Origin: Novosphingobium sediminicola
GTDB lineage: Bacteria > Pseudomonadota > Alphaproteobacteria > Sphingomonadales > Sphingomonadaceae
DNA length: 64,000 nt
Reading direction: 5' to 3'
Assembly (NCBI RefSeq): GCF_014196525.1
Contig: NZ_JACIDX010000011.1
Span: 1-64,000, forward strand
The translations under genes and the position numbers were made by a program. This document shows, piece after piece, positions 1-7,351 of this stretch; the first letter of the stretch is position 1, and every line of letters begins with the position of its first letter. The notes under the pieces are model-generated. The model had not been told where the DNA came from. It searched no databases and worked only from the letters and a program-made list of their open reading frames with translations.

Positions 1-181
1 CTCAGTTCGCTGTTCTCTTCGGCGATCGTTTCGTTCGGGCCATGGCGGCCTGATGTTCAACCGCCGCCCCGTACACGGAATTCCTGACACTCCCCCCGCA
101 CGCAGAAACGATCGCGATGCTCGGCAATGAAGGCGTATCTCACTTTGCATCTCGAGCGAAATACGCGGTGGCTTTTTTTAG
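1..181 (-). pseudogene. IS3-family transposase OrfB, truncated start
   Basis: In the -1 frame after the slippery A-run the reading continues as KVRYAFIAEHRDRFCVRGEC, the usual beginning of IS3 OrfB (the DDE integrase). Instead of the following conserved HTH_21 segment (GFYAW type) there is a stop codon at about 57-59 and no recognisable transposase sequence beyond it. The DDE catalytic domain is therefore missing in this window and the element is not expected to be active by itself. Whether the break is an internal deletion or a nested insertion cannot be told from here. Confidence 0.6.
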
Positions 182-412
182 TATGTCGCGCTCCTCGGTC
201 ACCCGGGCCAGTTCGCGCTTCAACTGGCGGATCTCGGCATCCTTGCTGGCGTCGCCCGACACTTGCCGGCCCAGCTGTCGCTTCCACGCATACAACGAGT
301 GCTGACTGACACCGAGCCGCTGGGAGACTTCGGCTACCGGATATCCGCGCTCGGTGATCTGGGCCACCGCATCACGCTTGAACTCATCACTGAAATTGGG
401 CTTTCCCATCAT
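140..412 (-). CDS. IS3-family transposase OrfA
   Basis: The product is 90 aa. Residues 1-50 form a helix-turn-helix of the HTH_Tnp_1 type (FSDEFKRDAVAQI then VSQRLGVSQHSLYAWKRQ), followed by a coiled-coil leucine-zipper stretch (EIRQLKRELARVTEERDILKKA) used for OrfA/OrfAB multimers. In IS3 elements OrfA binds the terminal repeats. The end of the gene contains the slippery run A AAA AAA at 175-181 (minus strand), where a -1 shift would enter the orfB frame. Start is ATG 412 with AGGAGG just upstream; a second ATG follows directly. Confidence 0.9.
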   Translation of the reverse strand: MMGKPNFSDEFKRDAVAQITERGYPVAEVSQRLGVSQHSLYAWKRQLGRQVSGDASKDAEIRQLKRELARVTEERDILKKATAYFARDAK

Positions 413-470
413 CGCCTCCTGTCCTCAAAATTAGGATCGAAGGCGTCCAGAAATCTAGGGGCTACTCAAG

Positions 471-848
471 TTGCTGGCCTATCTCACCGAACAGAAGGCA
501 TTGGCCGAGGCCGAAATCGACGGCACGGCTTTTCAGGCCACCAAGCGCGTGACGCGCACCAATGACGCGGGCGAGAAAGTTCGCGTGGATGCGCCGCGCC
601 ATGTCAGCAAGGGCTGGTTCGCCGATCCTCAGGGCAAGTTGTTCTTCCAACTGCGTTACGGCGCGAAGCCGCTGGAATTTGCCAAGGGCATGAACGCGGT
701 CGAGGTGGCCGAACGCAATGCCCTGCCCACCATCATCACCTCGGTCATGGAGGCCGTGAATGCTGGCGAACTCGATGGGCAGTTGAAGGCTGCAATTGCC
801 GACCGCAAGGCGGCTTTGAAGCCGCGCGCCAAGAAGGCATCCACCTGA
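471..848 (+). pseudogene. DUF6641 family protein, 5' end removed by the IS
   Basis: About 125 residues remain open, beginning directly at the IS border (LLAYLTEQKALAEAEI...). The middle (KGWFADPQGKLFFQLRYGAKPLEFAKG) and the tail fit the DUF6641 family as I remember it, a roughly 140-residue protein of unknown function common on plasmids and integrative elements of Alphaproteobacteria. The first 20 or so residues that normally precede this part are missing, so the IS inserted in the 5' end. A TTG at 471 could in principle start a shortened protein. Its stop overlaps the start of the next gene. Confidence 0.6.
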
Positions 849-1180
849 TGGCCGAGGCAGAGAGGCGGGCAGAGATTGCCCGCCTCAACGATGTCGTCCG
901 CTTTTCCGGCAAGGGTGGGCGGCTTTTCATGACATCAGGCTTTGATGCCTTGTCGGCCATCGAAAAGCTGTTGATCCTCACCGAGGTCAGGTGCTTCGAT
1001 GCCTTCACCCCAGACAATGACCCACATGGCGAACATGACTGCGCGGCGCTGACGTTCGGCGAGCACCGGATCATCTGGAAAATCGACTACCTGCCCGCCA
1101 ACGGGTTTGAGGAAGCCGATCCAGCCGACCCGGAAACCGTCTTACGGGTTCTGACCGTCATGCTGGCGGAGGAATATTGA
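848..1180 (+). CDS. DUF3768 domain-containing protein
   Basis: The 110-residue product has the DUF3768 signature: an N-terminal ARLNDVVR segment, the strongly conserved FDAFTPDNDPHGEHDCAAL block at about residues 51-69, then WKIDYL and a C-terminal VLTVMLAEEY. The function is unknown. Such genes are typical of conjugative plasmids and integrative elements in sphingomonads, usually beside DUF6641, ParB-like and plasmid maintenance genes, which supports an island here. The start ATG overlaps the stop of the preceding DUF6641 remnant (TGATG), so both were probably translated from one message. Confidence 0.85.
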   Translation: MAEAERRAEIARLNDVVRFSGKGGRLFMTSGFDALSAIEKLLILTEVRCFDAFTPDNDPHGEHDCAALTFGEHRIIWKIDYLPANGFEEADPADPETVLRVLTVMLAEEY

Positions 1181-1365
1181 TGCGCAAATTTCAGGTCGAG
1201 GACATTGGCGATTTCCATTACCGCCAACTCATGCTGCTGGTGAAATATGGTATGGCCGAAGCGCATATCGTGGTCACTCGCTGCAAGGTCGCATGGCCGC
1301 AGACTTGGGATGCCGTGGATCGCCGGTCGCGTGGTGGCATCCCGCGTGGGGTGGCGATCCACTGA
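1180..1365 (+). CDS. Small hypothetical protein
   Basis: A 61-residue open frame starting at ATG 1180, which overlaps the stop of the DUF3768 gene (ATTGATG), with GGAGG 7 bases upstream. The sequence MRKFQVEDIGDFHYRQLMLL shows no motif I recognise. The coupling to the upstream gene and the ribosome site speak for translation. The C-terminal third (basic, with RRSRGGIPRG) looks less constrained and may be a chance extension. Confidence 0.45.
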   Translation: MRKFQVEDIGDFHYRQLMLLVKYGMAEAHIVVTRCKVAWPQTWDAVDRRSRGGIPRGVAIH

Positions 1366-1515
1366 GCTGTCCAGCAATTAGGCGCTTCGATGGGCCAGAT
1401 TGAAATTCGCTTGGGGCGCGTTTCTTGCCGGATTAACACTGAGCCTATATGCATATTGGCGAGCGGTCGGGTGTGATAATCTTGATCTGATAGCGAAAAC
1501 GGACACGAAACGGCG

Positions 1516-1770
1516 ATGCAATTATCAGATTTAGATAAAGATTGGATCAATCGTATTTCGAATAATGCGCAAGACTTGCCTGCTGGATTTTATTCTCTTT
1601 CAGCAATTTGTGGCGAAGATTGGCGCCTTATTGATAATGTAAACTCATTCTCAAGAAAGTTTAGGCGAGCCGTTGAATTAGGATCGATCCCCAACGTGAG
1701 CCTTCACACTAAAAAATCTAAAGCCGATATCCTGATTTATATTGTCAAAGCCAATGAGATTTGTGGATAA
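1516..1770 (+). CDS. DUF1413-like small protein
   Basis: An 84-residue protein, clearly lower in GC than the rest of the window. The pattern LPAGFYSLSAICGEDW...FSRKFRRAVELGSIPNV resembles the DUF1413 fold (short proteins of unknown function with a P-x-G-x-F ... lG..F...V..G.i motif), often seen near restriction or toxin genes. It lies about 85 bases before the methyltransferase and on the same strand, so it may belong to the restriction-modification locus, perhaps as a control or accessory protein. That role is only inferred from position. Confidence 0.5.
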   Translation: MQLSDLDKDWINRISNNAQDLPAGFYSLSAICGEDWRLIDNVNSFSRKFRRAVELGSIPNVSLHTKKSKADILIYIVKANEICG

Positions 1771-1854
1771 CCTTTAGCCTTCCTGCCTTTACCTCCACGC
1801 ACCGATGTCATAAATCAGGTGCCAACTGGTTACCAAAAAAATGGAGAACTACGC

Positions 1855-3195
1855 GTGGCAACAGGGATTACAGGACGGGAACAATTGAGTGAGGACGCGA
1901 TCACGGCGCATGTTCCTCACCGAGATCCTCACCCCCTGCCAAGCGGCCTGAGTGAACCCTTTCTGGATTATGACAATCGGATCACCAAGGCTGAGGCCCT
2001 CGAAGCGATCCCAATTGTATTCGCGGCGCGGCAAAAGCAGGCTTGGAACGATGTCCAGCTCAAACCCAACAGCTTCGCGCTCTGTGACAACCTTGCGGGT
2101 CTCTCTGCACTTGCACGCTCAGACCATAAGGCAAGGCTTATATATCTCGACCCACCATACAACACTGGCATGGGCTTTCAATCACGCAGCTTGCAACATG
2201 CTTACGACGACAATCGTTCTACCGCTGGTTATGTTGAGTTCATGCGCCGCCGCCTGATCCTAATGCGCGAATGCTTGGCTGATGACGGCTCGATTTATAT
2301 TCACATAGGCCATCAAATGCTTGGGCATCTGAAAGTGGTCATGGACGATGTGTTTGGTCCGCGCAATTTCCGCAATATTATATCGCGGCGCAAGTGCAGT
2401 TCTAAGAACTTCACCTCCAACAGCTATGCAAACATCCACGACTATCTACTGTTCTATACCAAGTCAGATGATTACCTGTGGAACCAGCCGGGACAGAAGC
2501 CGTCTGATGACTGGATCAACAAGGAATACACCAAGGTCGATGCACGAGGTCGCTATAAGTTGGTTCCCGTTCATGCCCCCGGAACCCGCAATGGTGAGAC
2601 AGGCAGGCCGTGGAAGGGCATGAACCCGCCACCCGGAAAGCATTGGCAATACGCACCTTCAAAACTGGACGAATTGGATGCCGATGGTCAAATCTATTGG
2701 AGCAAAACCGGCAATCCGCGCCGCAAGGTCTATCTAGGGGATGACAAGCTCGTCCCCTACACCGATCAATGGGACTGCTTCCGCGATGCTCACCACCAGA
2801 GCATTGGCATCACGGGTTATCCCACTGAAAAAAACATCGACATGCTTCGCATGATCGTTGGTGCAAGCAGTAATCCGGGCGATCTAGTAGTAGATCCGTT
2901 CTGCGGCTCGGGAACCACGCTGGCAGCGGCAGACGATCTTGGCCGCCGTTTCATTGGCATGGACGAGAGCTTTACCGCCGCGAGCGCCACGCTCAATCGG
3001 CTGCGCTTCGGCGTAAAGCCAATGGGTGATTACGTTGACCGGCCCAAGGTAGATCAGTCGTTTGATCTCTTCCAAGACCTCCCAGTCGCCACCCAGTCAC
3101 CCCAACAGGCAACTGAGCGCGACTTTGAGTTCTTGGTTGACCGTGAACTACTCGCTAGCTTTGGCGAGCAGATCAATGACCTCGCCGACCTCTGA
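1855..3195 (+). CDS. Site-specific DNA methyltransferase, beta class (N6-adenine or N4-cytosine)
   Basis: The 446-residue enzyme transfers a methyl group from SAM to an exocyclic amino group in DNA. The catalytic motif IV, DPPYNTG (about residues 99-105), precedes the SAM-binding motif I, DPFCGSGTTL (about residues 347-356), the order that defines beta-class enzymes such as type III Mod and several type II methylases. GTG 1855 is chosen as start because GGAG lies 8 bases upstream; an in-frame GTG at 1819 would add 12 residues without a ribosome site. The gene runs tail-to-tail into the candidate endonuclease, overlapping it by 48 bases. Recognition sequence unknown. Confidence 0.9.
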   Translation: MATGITGREQLSEDAITAHVPHRDPHPLPSGLSEPFLDYDNRITKAEALEAIPIVFAARQKQAWNDVQLKPNSFALCDNLAGLSALARSDHKARLIYLDPPYNTGMGFQSRSLQHAYDDNRSTAGYVEFMRRRLILMRECLADDGSIYIHIGHQMLGHLKVVMDDVFGPRNFRNIISRRKCSSKNFTSNSYANIHDYLLFYTKSDDYLWNQPGQKPSDDWINKEYTKVDARGRYKLVPVHAPGTRNGETGRPWKGMNPPPGKHWQYAPSKLDELDADGQIYWSKTGNPRRKVYLGDDKLVPYTDQWDCFRDAHHQSIGITGYPTEKNIDMLRMIVGASSNPGDLVVDPFCGSGTTLAAADDLGRRFIGMDESFTAASATLNRLRFGVKPMGDYVDRPKVDQSFDLFQDLPVATQSPQQATERDFEFLVDRELLASFGEQINDLADL

Positions 3196-4092
3196 TTTCT
3201 CAGCGCTGGTTTCTGGCCAGCCATAAAGCCAGCGAAGTGTGACGCGCGTTGGAGCCAATTTCAACGTCGTCACACGGACCCGTCCATCCCATTCCCCATC
3301 AATGTCGCAGGCTTCCCTCCAAGTGTCATTGTGAGTGAGGCCGGGGCCATCCGAGAGGAAAATAATGCGGAACGAGCGTCCAGTATTTTGACAATACTGG
3401 CGAGCCTTTTCCACCTTTGCCCAGTTGCCACCCGTCCGGTCATCCGATTGCGCACCGCCCCGAGTGGCATCATAGCGAGCGAAACCAACTGCAAGAACGT
3501 CATCCCCAGCGCGGATTACAAAATCGCAGGGATAGCCACCGACGAAATCGGCAAACACGCTACTGAGTTCCACATCGCGACCAGCACGACGTGGGCCGGT
3601 GATCGACAACTCATCCGGCATCTCGGCTTCAAACCAATCAAAGAACTGCTCGGTCAGAGCATAACCTGATTGCCCTCGCGTGTCGTATTCGCCTACCAGA
3701 GCAGCAAGGGTCTCAAAATCGCCGGGGCGCAGATTGGAGAACTGCTCTTGTAGCTTCTCGATGGGCTTGAACGTTGCCCCATAACTGTTGACCAGCTCTT
3801 TGGTTGTTACCTTAGTGATCTTTTTACTCATCTCCGTGTCGATGACAGGTGCGACGCAACGCCTGAACATCTTAAGCAGCGACATGCGGGTGTCTTTGTG
3901 GACTTTGGGCGAACGGATGCGGTCGAGCAATTCGGCGCTGCTGGTGGAGGTTCGAATCAGCTCGTGGAAGAACGCGATGTCGGCTTCATACCGCGCATAG
4001 CTTTGCTCCAGTATCTCAGGGAACCGAACCGCGCTGTCGATGGGTGTGACAATTGAACTGGGGATTTCAATCGTGCTGAGATATTTTGTCAT
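3148..4092 (-). CDS. Putative type II restriction endonuclease
   Basis: A 314-residue protein convergent with the methyltransferase. I do not recognise a named endonuclease family with certainty, but the block CDFVIRAGDDVLAVGFARYD followed by TRGGAQSDDRTGGNW (about residues 210-245) looks like a PD-(D/E)xK-type core in which an acidic residue precedes a strand and is followed by conserved RYD and DDRT motifs. The N-terminal half is mainly helical. ATG 4092 is preferred, since the longer reading from 4164 would overlap the divergent glycosylase gene. The position opposite a lone methylase is the strongest argument for a restriction role. Confidence 0.6.
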   Translation of the reverse strand: MTKYLSTIEIPSSIVTPIDSAVRFPEILEQSYARYEADIAFFHELIRTSTSSAELLDRIRSPKVHKDTRMSLLKMFRRCVAPVIDTEMSKKITKVTTKELVNSYGATFKPIEKLQEQFSNLRPGDFETLAALVGEYDTRGQSGYALTEQFFDWFEAEMPDELSITGPRRAGRDVELSSVFADFVGGYPCDFVIRAGDDVLAVGFARYDATRGGAQSDDRTGGNWAKVEKARQYCQNTGRSFRIIFLSDGPGLTHNDTWREACDIDGEWDGRVRVTTLKLAPTRVTLRWLYGWPETSAEKSEVGEVIDLLAKASE

Positions 4093-4126
4093 TGCCCAGT
4101 GAGCTTTCTTTGGTGAAACTAGGCAG

Positions 4127-4768
4127 ATGTCTGATCCTACGTCACCACTGTCAAGCCGTGACACGCGGCGTTCAGCTTACAAGCACCTTCGCAAACAATT
4201 TCCGCAACTAAATTGGTTGTTTGATGCGACAGGGGAAGTCGCGTTGCCGGATCCGTCAATCTTGCCAGTCGCGGGATCACTGGTTCGGATCGTTGTTGGG
4301 CAAATGCTGTCTTTGTCAGCAGCCCGCACGATTATGGCTCGCCTTAATGATAAAGCAAATCAGCGGGGCCTTAGTTTGCAAGATTTACCGCTGGATGATT
4401 TGCGAACGGCGGGTGTCAGTGGACGAAAAGCGAAGACAATTGGCATAATCTCGCAAATGGTCCGGGACGACGCGGACTGTTTTGAAAAATGGCGGCGATT
4501 GGATTATCCAGCTCTTCAAAAGGATGTGAAAGAGGTGTGGGGGCTTGGGGACTGGTCAGCAGCTATGCTGGGCATATTTGAATTCGGACATCCTGATTTG
4601 TTCCCCCTTTCGGACGGTAGCCTTATCCGAGCGCTGGAATTGGTAGAAGCTCGATACTGCGGCGGCGATCCGTTAGGGCATGAACTTGCGGCACCCTATC
4701 GCAGCTTTCTTGCACTCGCCCTTTGGCAAGCGCTCGACAGCCATATTCTCACGCCCGCAAATGAATGA
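4127..4768 (+). CDS. HhH-GPD family DNA glycosylase (AlkA-like)
   Basis: The 213-residue product has the features of a helix-hairpin-helix base-excision glycosylase. VGQMLSLSAARTIMARL (about 58-74) matches the conserved QQ/QxS-AA segment, LRTAGVSGRKAKTIG (about 92-106) is the hairpin, and GLGDWSAAMLGIF...DLFPLSDGSL (about 139-167) carries the G-x-G-x-W motif and the catalytic aspartate (SD). It would remove alkylated bases. It is divergent from the candidate endonuclease, with only 34 bases between starts, and its base use is like the island. It may protect against damage linked to the neighbouring methylase; this is inference. Confidence 0.8.
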   Translation: MSDPTSPLSSRDTRRSAYKHLRKQFPQLNWLFDATGEVALPDPSILPVAGSLVRIVVGQMLSLSAARTIMARLNDKANQRGLSLQDLPLDDLRTAGVSGRKAKTIGIISQMVRDDADCFEKWRRLDYPALQKDVKEVWGLGDWSAAMLGIFEFGHPDLFPLSDGSLIRALELVEARYCGGDPLGHELAAPYRSFLALALWQALDSHILTPANE

Positions 4769-4998
4769 AAATTGACGAGCATCGCACCACCTCCCCACAT
4801 GTGCTTGGACGTCATGTTGGTTCTGCATTCAAAAGCTGGCGGCCTAAAATAGGCGGCAAAGTTGATCTCCGAAGCCAACATTGAGCAAATTGCCCTACGA
4901 GCCCCAATGAGCGCCAACCCCGGCTCTTTTGCCCCAGCGTATATACCAGCACAAAACTGGTGCTCAGGGAAGCTCGCTGGGTAAATTTGGCCTACTCA

Positions 4999-5712
4999 TC
5001 AGTTGGCCAGTTTGTCAGCAACCCATTCGCTAACAATTTTCGTAGCAGCACCAAAGCGGCTTTCATGGAACCATGCCGAACCTTGGCTTCGCTCCAGATT
5101 GAGTTCGAGGCAATGGGCACCCATTTCCCGCGCCAGCCGGACAAAGCCCGCCGCAGGATAGACCGCTCCCGACGTACCTATAGACACGAATATATCGCAT
5201 TGGCGTAGCGCATCGTGGATCTCATCCATGCGATAGGGCATTTCACCGAACCATACTATATCTGGGCGCAATGCTCTCGCGCCGCAAGCGGGACACGCTG
5301 GCCTGTCTATCAGCATATCGTTCCAGTGATGGCGCGCATCACAAGCACCACACCATGCCGAAAGATGCTCACCGTGCATATGGATCAGGTTTTTCGATCC
5401 GGCGCGGTCATGCAGATCATCGACGTTCTGAGTAATCAGCGTCACATTTCCACGCTGTCCCTGCCACCATTCCCGCTCCAAACGGGCCAGCGCGTGATGG
5501 GCGGCATTTGGTTTTTTCGTCTGGATTGCGGCACGTCGCATATCATAAAAACGTAGAACAAGATCGGGATCGCGTTCGTACGCCTCCGGTGTTGCGACAT
5601 CTTCTACGCGGTGTTGCTCCCAAAGCCCCCCACCGTCGCGAAATGTGTCAATGCCGCTTTCAGCGCTACACCCCGCCCCAGTCAGAATCACAATGTTGCA
5701 AGGTACGCTCAT
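4999..5712 (-). CDS. cobB: NAD-dependent protein deacylase, sirtuin class III (CobB-like)
   Basis: The 237-residue Sir2 enzyme removes acyl groups from lysines using NAD. Visible motifs are the NAD-binding [10 protein letters not shown] (12-21) with TFRD, the TQNVDDLHDRAG loop (94-105), the catalytic HMHGE (His at about 113), a four-cysteine zinc site (CGAC and CPAC) and the GTSGAVYPAAG loop. Residues Y56 and R59 form the YxxR pair that in SIRT5-type enzymes recognises succinyl and malonyl lysine. Complete and in normal length. It lies at the island border, next to a truncated second sirtuin start (5779-5925), so it is probably a xenologous replacement copy. Confidence 0.92.
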   Translation of the reverse strand: MSVPCNIVILTGAGCSAESGIDTFRDGGGLWEQHRVEDVATPEAYERDPDLVLRFYDMRRAAIQTKKPNAAHHALARLEREWWQGQRGNVTLITQNVDDLHDRAGSKNLIHMHGEHLSAWCGACDARHHWNDMLIDRPACPACGARALRPDIVWFGEMPYRMDEIHDALRQCDIFVSIGTSGAVYPAAGFVRLAREMGAHCLELNLERSQGSAWFHESRFGAATKIVSEWVADKLAN

Positions 5713-5812
5713 AGGATCATGCCCCGCATGTTCAGCTAGTGGTCGTTGATTTCTTTGGCATCTTCTTGTCAGAAAAATTTAGTGTGCAACCCTATATGCT
5801 TGCTCGACCCGG
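5713..5812. other. Probable right border of the genomic island
   Basis: About 100 bases between the complete sirtuin gene and the point where the truncated sirtuin loses homology. It is AT-richer than the flanks (for example TCAGAAAAATTTAGTGTGC near 5768-5788). Left of it are island-type genes without R-type repeats; right of it are core genes. No integrase, direct repeat or tRNA is visible here, so the mechanism of insertion is open. Confidence 0.5.
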
Positions 5813-5925
5813 TGCTGTTCCCACAATCCGCCCCTGCCGTCATTGGCATCGCGAAACGTGTCGATCCCGCTTTCCGCGCTGCATCCCGCCCCGGTCAGGA
5901 TCACGATATTGCCTGTCATTTCCAT
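5779..5925 (-). pseudogene. Truncated sirtuin gene (5' remnant)
   Basis: The frame encodes [20 protein letters not shown], then TFRD, a five-residue insertion (ANDGR), and GLWEQHRVE, and then leaves homology (QAYRVAH, stop). This is the first ~37 codons of a sirtuin. At the DNA level it is similar but clearly not identical to the start of the complete gene at 5712, so it is not a recent tandem copy. The break lies near 5810, and the DNA between the two genes (5713-5805) is AT-rich. I interpret it as the resident gene cut by island insertion. Confidence 0.8.
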
Positions 5926-6106
5926 GCCTTCCCCTATGCCCCAAAGCGGCGCCAAGGCCAAGCCGGTGATCCATTTGCCGCTCATGATGCACCGCACAAC
6001 GAAATGCCGCATCGCAGCAAAGATTTGTAACGAAACGGCCATTCAACAGATAGGCTCGCCCCCCAGATTGTCCTTCTGATCAATGCTTTCAATCATGGAG
6101 TCTCCC

Positions 6107-6388
6107 ATGCCCTCGTCCAATCCCTTTCGCCGCTTTCAGCCGCGCACGCCCCCCGGCCCGCGCCCGATCCGCCACCGACCGCTGAGCGCCACCCAGCCCA
6201 CCACGCCGGGCCAGCCGCGCAGCCAGTTTCGCGGGCGGTTTGAACTGGTCGCCTTTTGTTTGGCACTGCTGATATTTATGATAGCCATCGGGCGACCCGA
6301 ATGGTTCGAACTGCGCCCGGCCTCGGGCTCCTCGCTCGCCCTGTATCACGCCGCCCAGACCACGCCCCAGAGCAATTCAGGACACTGA
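6107..6388 (+). CDS. Small single-pass membrane protein, hypothetical
   Basis: A 93-residue frame. ATG 6107 is chosen because GGAG stands 6 bases upstream. The N-terminal ~45 residues are rich in proline and arginine (FRRFQPRTPPGPRPIRHR), followed by one hydrophobic helix (about LVAFCLALLIFMIAIG) and a short tail, giving a type II or N-in topology. No family is recognised. It ends 8 bases before the bestrophin gene on the same strand, and the two are probably cotranscribed. The antisense strand is also open, so coding is likely but not certain. Confidence 0.5.
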   Translation: MPSSNPFRRFQPRTPPGPRPIRHRPLSATQPTTPGQPRSQFRGRFELVAFCLALLIFMIAIGRPEWFELRPASGSSLALYHAAQTTPQSNSGH

Positions 6389-6396
6389 TCCGCGCC

Positions 6397-7284
6397 ATGA
6401 TCATCCATACGCCCCATACCCTTCGCAGCATCGCCCGGCAGATCAAGACGCCGTTGGTCCTGCTCTTCGTCTGGGATGTGATCGTCACGATCACCTATTA
6501 CGTGGTGCCTTTTCCGGCACCCGGCCTGCCGCTGACCCTGTTCGGCAGCGTGCTGGCGCTGATTCTCGGCTTCCGCTCGACCTCGGCCTATCAGCGCTGG
6601 TGGGAAGGGCGCGGCCTGTGGGGGCTGATGATCAATGCCAGCCGCAACCTTGCGCGCGCATCACGCAATTTCATGACCGGGGCGCAGGGGCAGGCCATGG
6701 CGCGCGCCATCGTGCTGCGCCAGATCGCCTATGTGAACGCGCTGCGCTGCCAGTTGCGTCGCCTGCCGATGACGGGCGACACCCTGCCCTATATCCCCGC
6801 CGCCGAGGCCGATGCGGCCTTGAGCCGGGCCAATACCGCCAACGGCCTGCTGGATGCGACCGGCGCGCAGGTGGCGCAGGCCCGCGCCAACGGCATCATC
6901 GATTCGATGCAGCAGACCCAGATCGAGCGGGTTCTGGTCGACATCGCCAATGCGCAGGGCGGGATGGAGCGGTTGAAGAACACGCCCCTGCCCTCGCAAT
7001 TCCGGCTGTTCCCCACCTATTTCACCCATCTGTTCTGCGTCCTGCTGCCCTTTGGTTTGGTCGAGGCGCTGGGGCCTGCCACGCCTCTGGGGTCCACCGT
7101 GGCGGGGATGATGTTCATGGCGGTGCTGGCGATTGGCGATGATCTGGTCGATCCCTTTGCCAATACGCGCCACGATCTGCCGCTCGACACAATGTGCCGC
7201 ACGATTGAGATTGATCTGTTGCAGGGCCTTGGCGAAAGCGCGCCCGCGCCGATCACCGTGGATGCCGAAGGAGTGCTTTGGTAA
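6397..7284 (+). CDS. Bestrophin-like anion channel family protein
   Basis: The 295-residue membrane protein belongs to the bacterial bestrophin/UPF0187 family. Evidence: the early hydrophobic pair (LVLLFVWDVIVTITYYVV, TLFGSVLALILGFRSTSAYQRWWEGRGLWG, the latter with the conserved S-x-x-RWWE motif), then a helical cytosolic part with RSIARQ/RQIAYV, then FPTYFTHLFCVLLPFGLVEALG and the closing GDDLVDPFANTRHDLPLDTMC, which corresponds to the conserved acidic D-x-P-F region. Start ATG 6397 follows the short upstream gene closely. Related proteins form pentameric ion channels; here the transported ion is not known. Confidence 0.9.
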   Translation: MIIHTPHTLRSIARQIKTPLVLLFVWDVIVTITYYVVPFPAPGLPLTLFGSVLALILGFRSTSAYQRWWEGRGLWGLMINASRNLARASRNFMTGAQGQAMARAIVLRQIAYVNALRCQLRRLPMTGDTLPYIPAAEADAALSRANTANGLLDATGAQVAQARANGIIDSMQQTQIERVLVDIANAQGGMERLKNTPLPSQFRLFPTYFTHLFCVLLPFGLVEALGPATPLGSTVAGMMFMAVLAIGDDLVDPFANTRHDLPLDTMCRTIEIDLLQGLGESAPAPITVDAEGVLW

Positions 7285-7351
7285 TTGCGATTTGGGGAAT
7301 TGCGATTCCGGCGCGCCTCGCCCATGAAGCGCGCCGAAAGGAATTTACCCC

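Larger units (their letters stand above)
1..468 (-). mobile_element. IS3-family insertion sequence, partial
   Basis: Left part of the window is the end of an IS3-type element read on the minus strand. It contains orfA, a frameshift site and the beginning of orfB. The outer end is placed at about 468 because the minus strand there starts TGAGTAGCCCC, followed by a short leader and a good ribosome site (AGGAGG) before orfA, and because the interrupted DUF6641 gene resumes at 469-471. The other end is outside the window or lost, since orfB stops after about 26 codons. The exact terminal repeat cannot be proved from one end. Confidence 0.75.

Noticed and set aside
5713..6106. tRNA or other RNA gene as island attachment site
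   Set aside because: No cloverleaf-capable sequence or CCA-type end could be found; the border is in a sirtuin gene instead.
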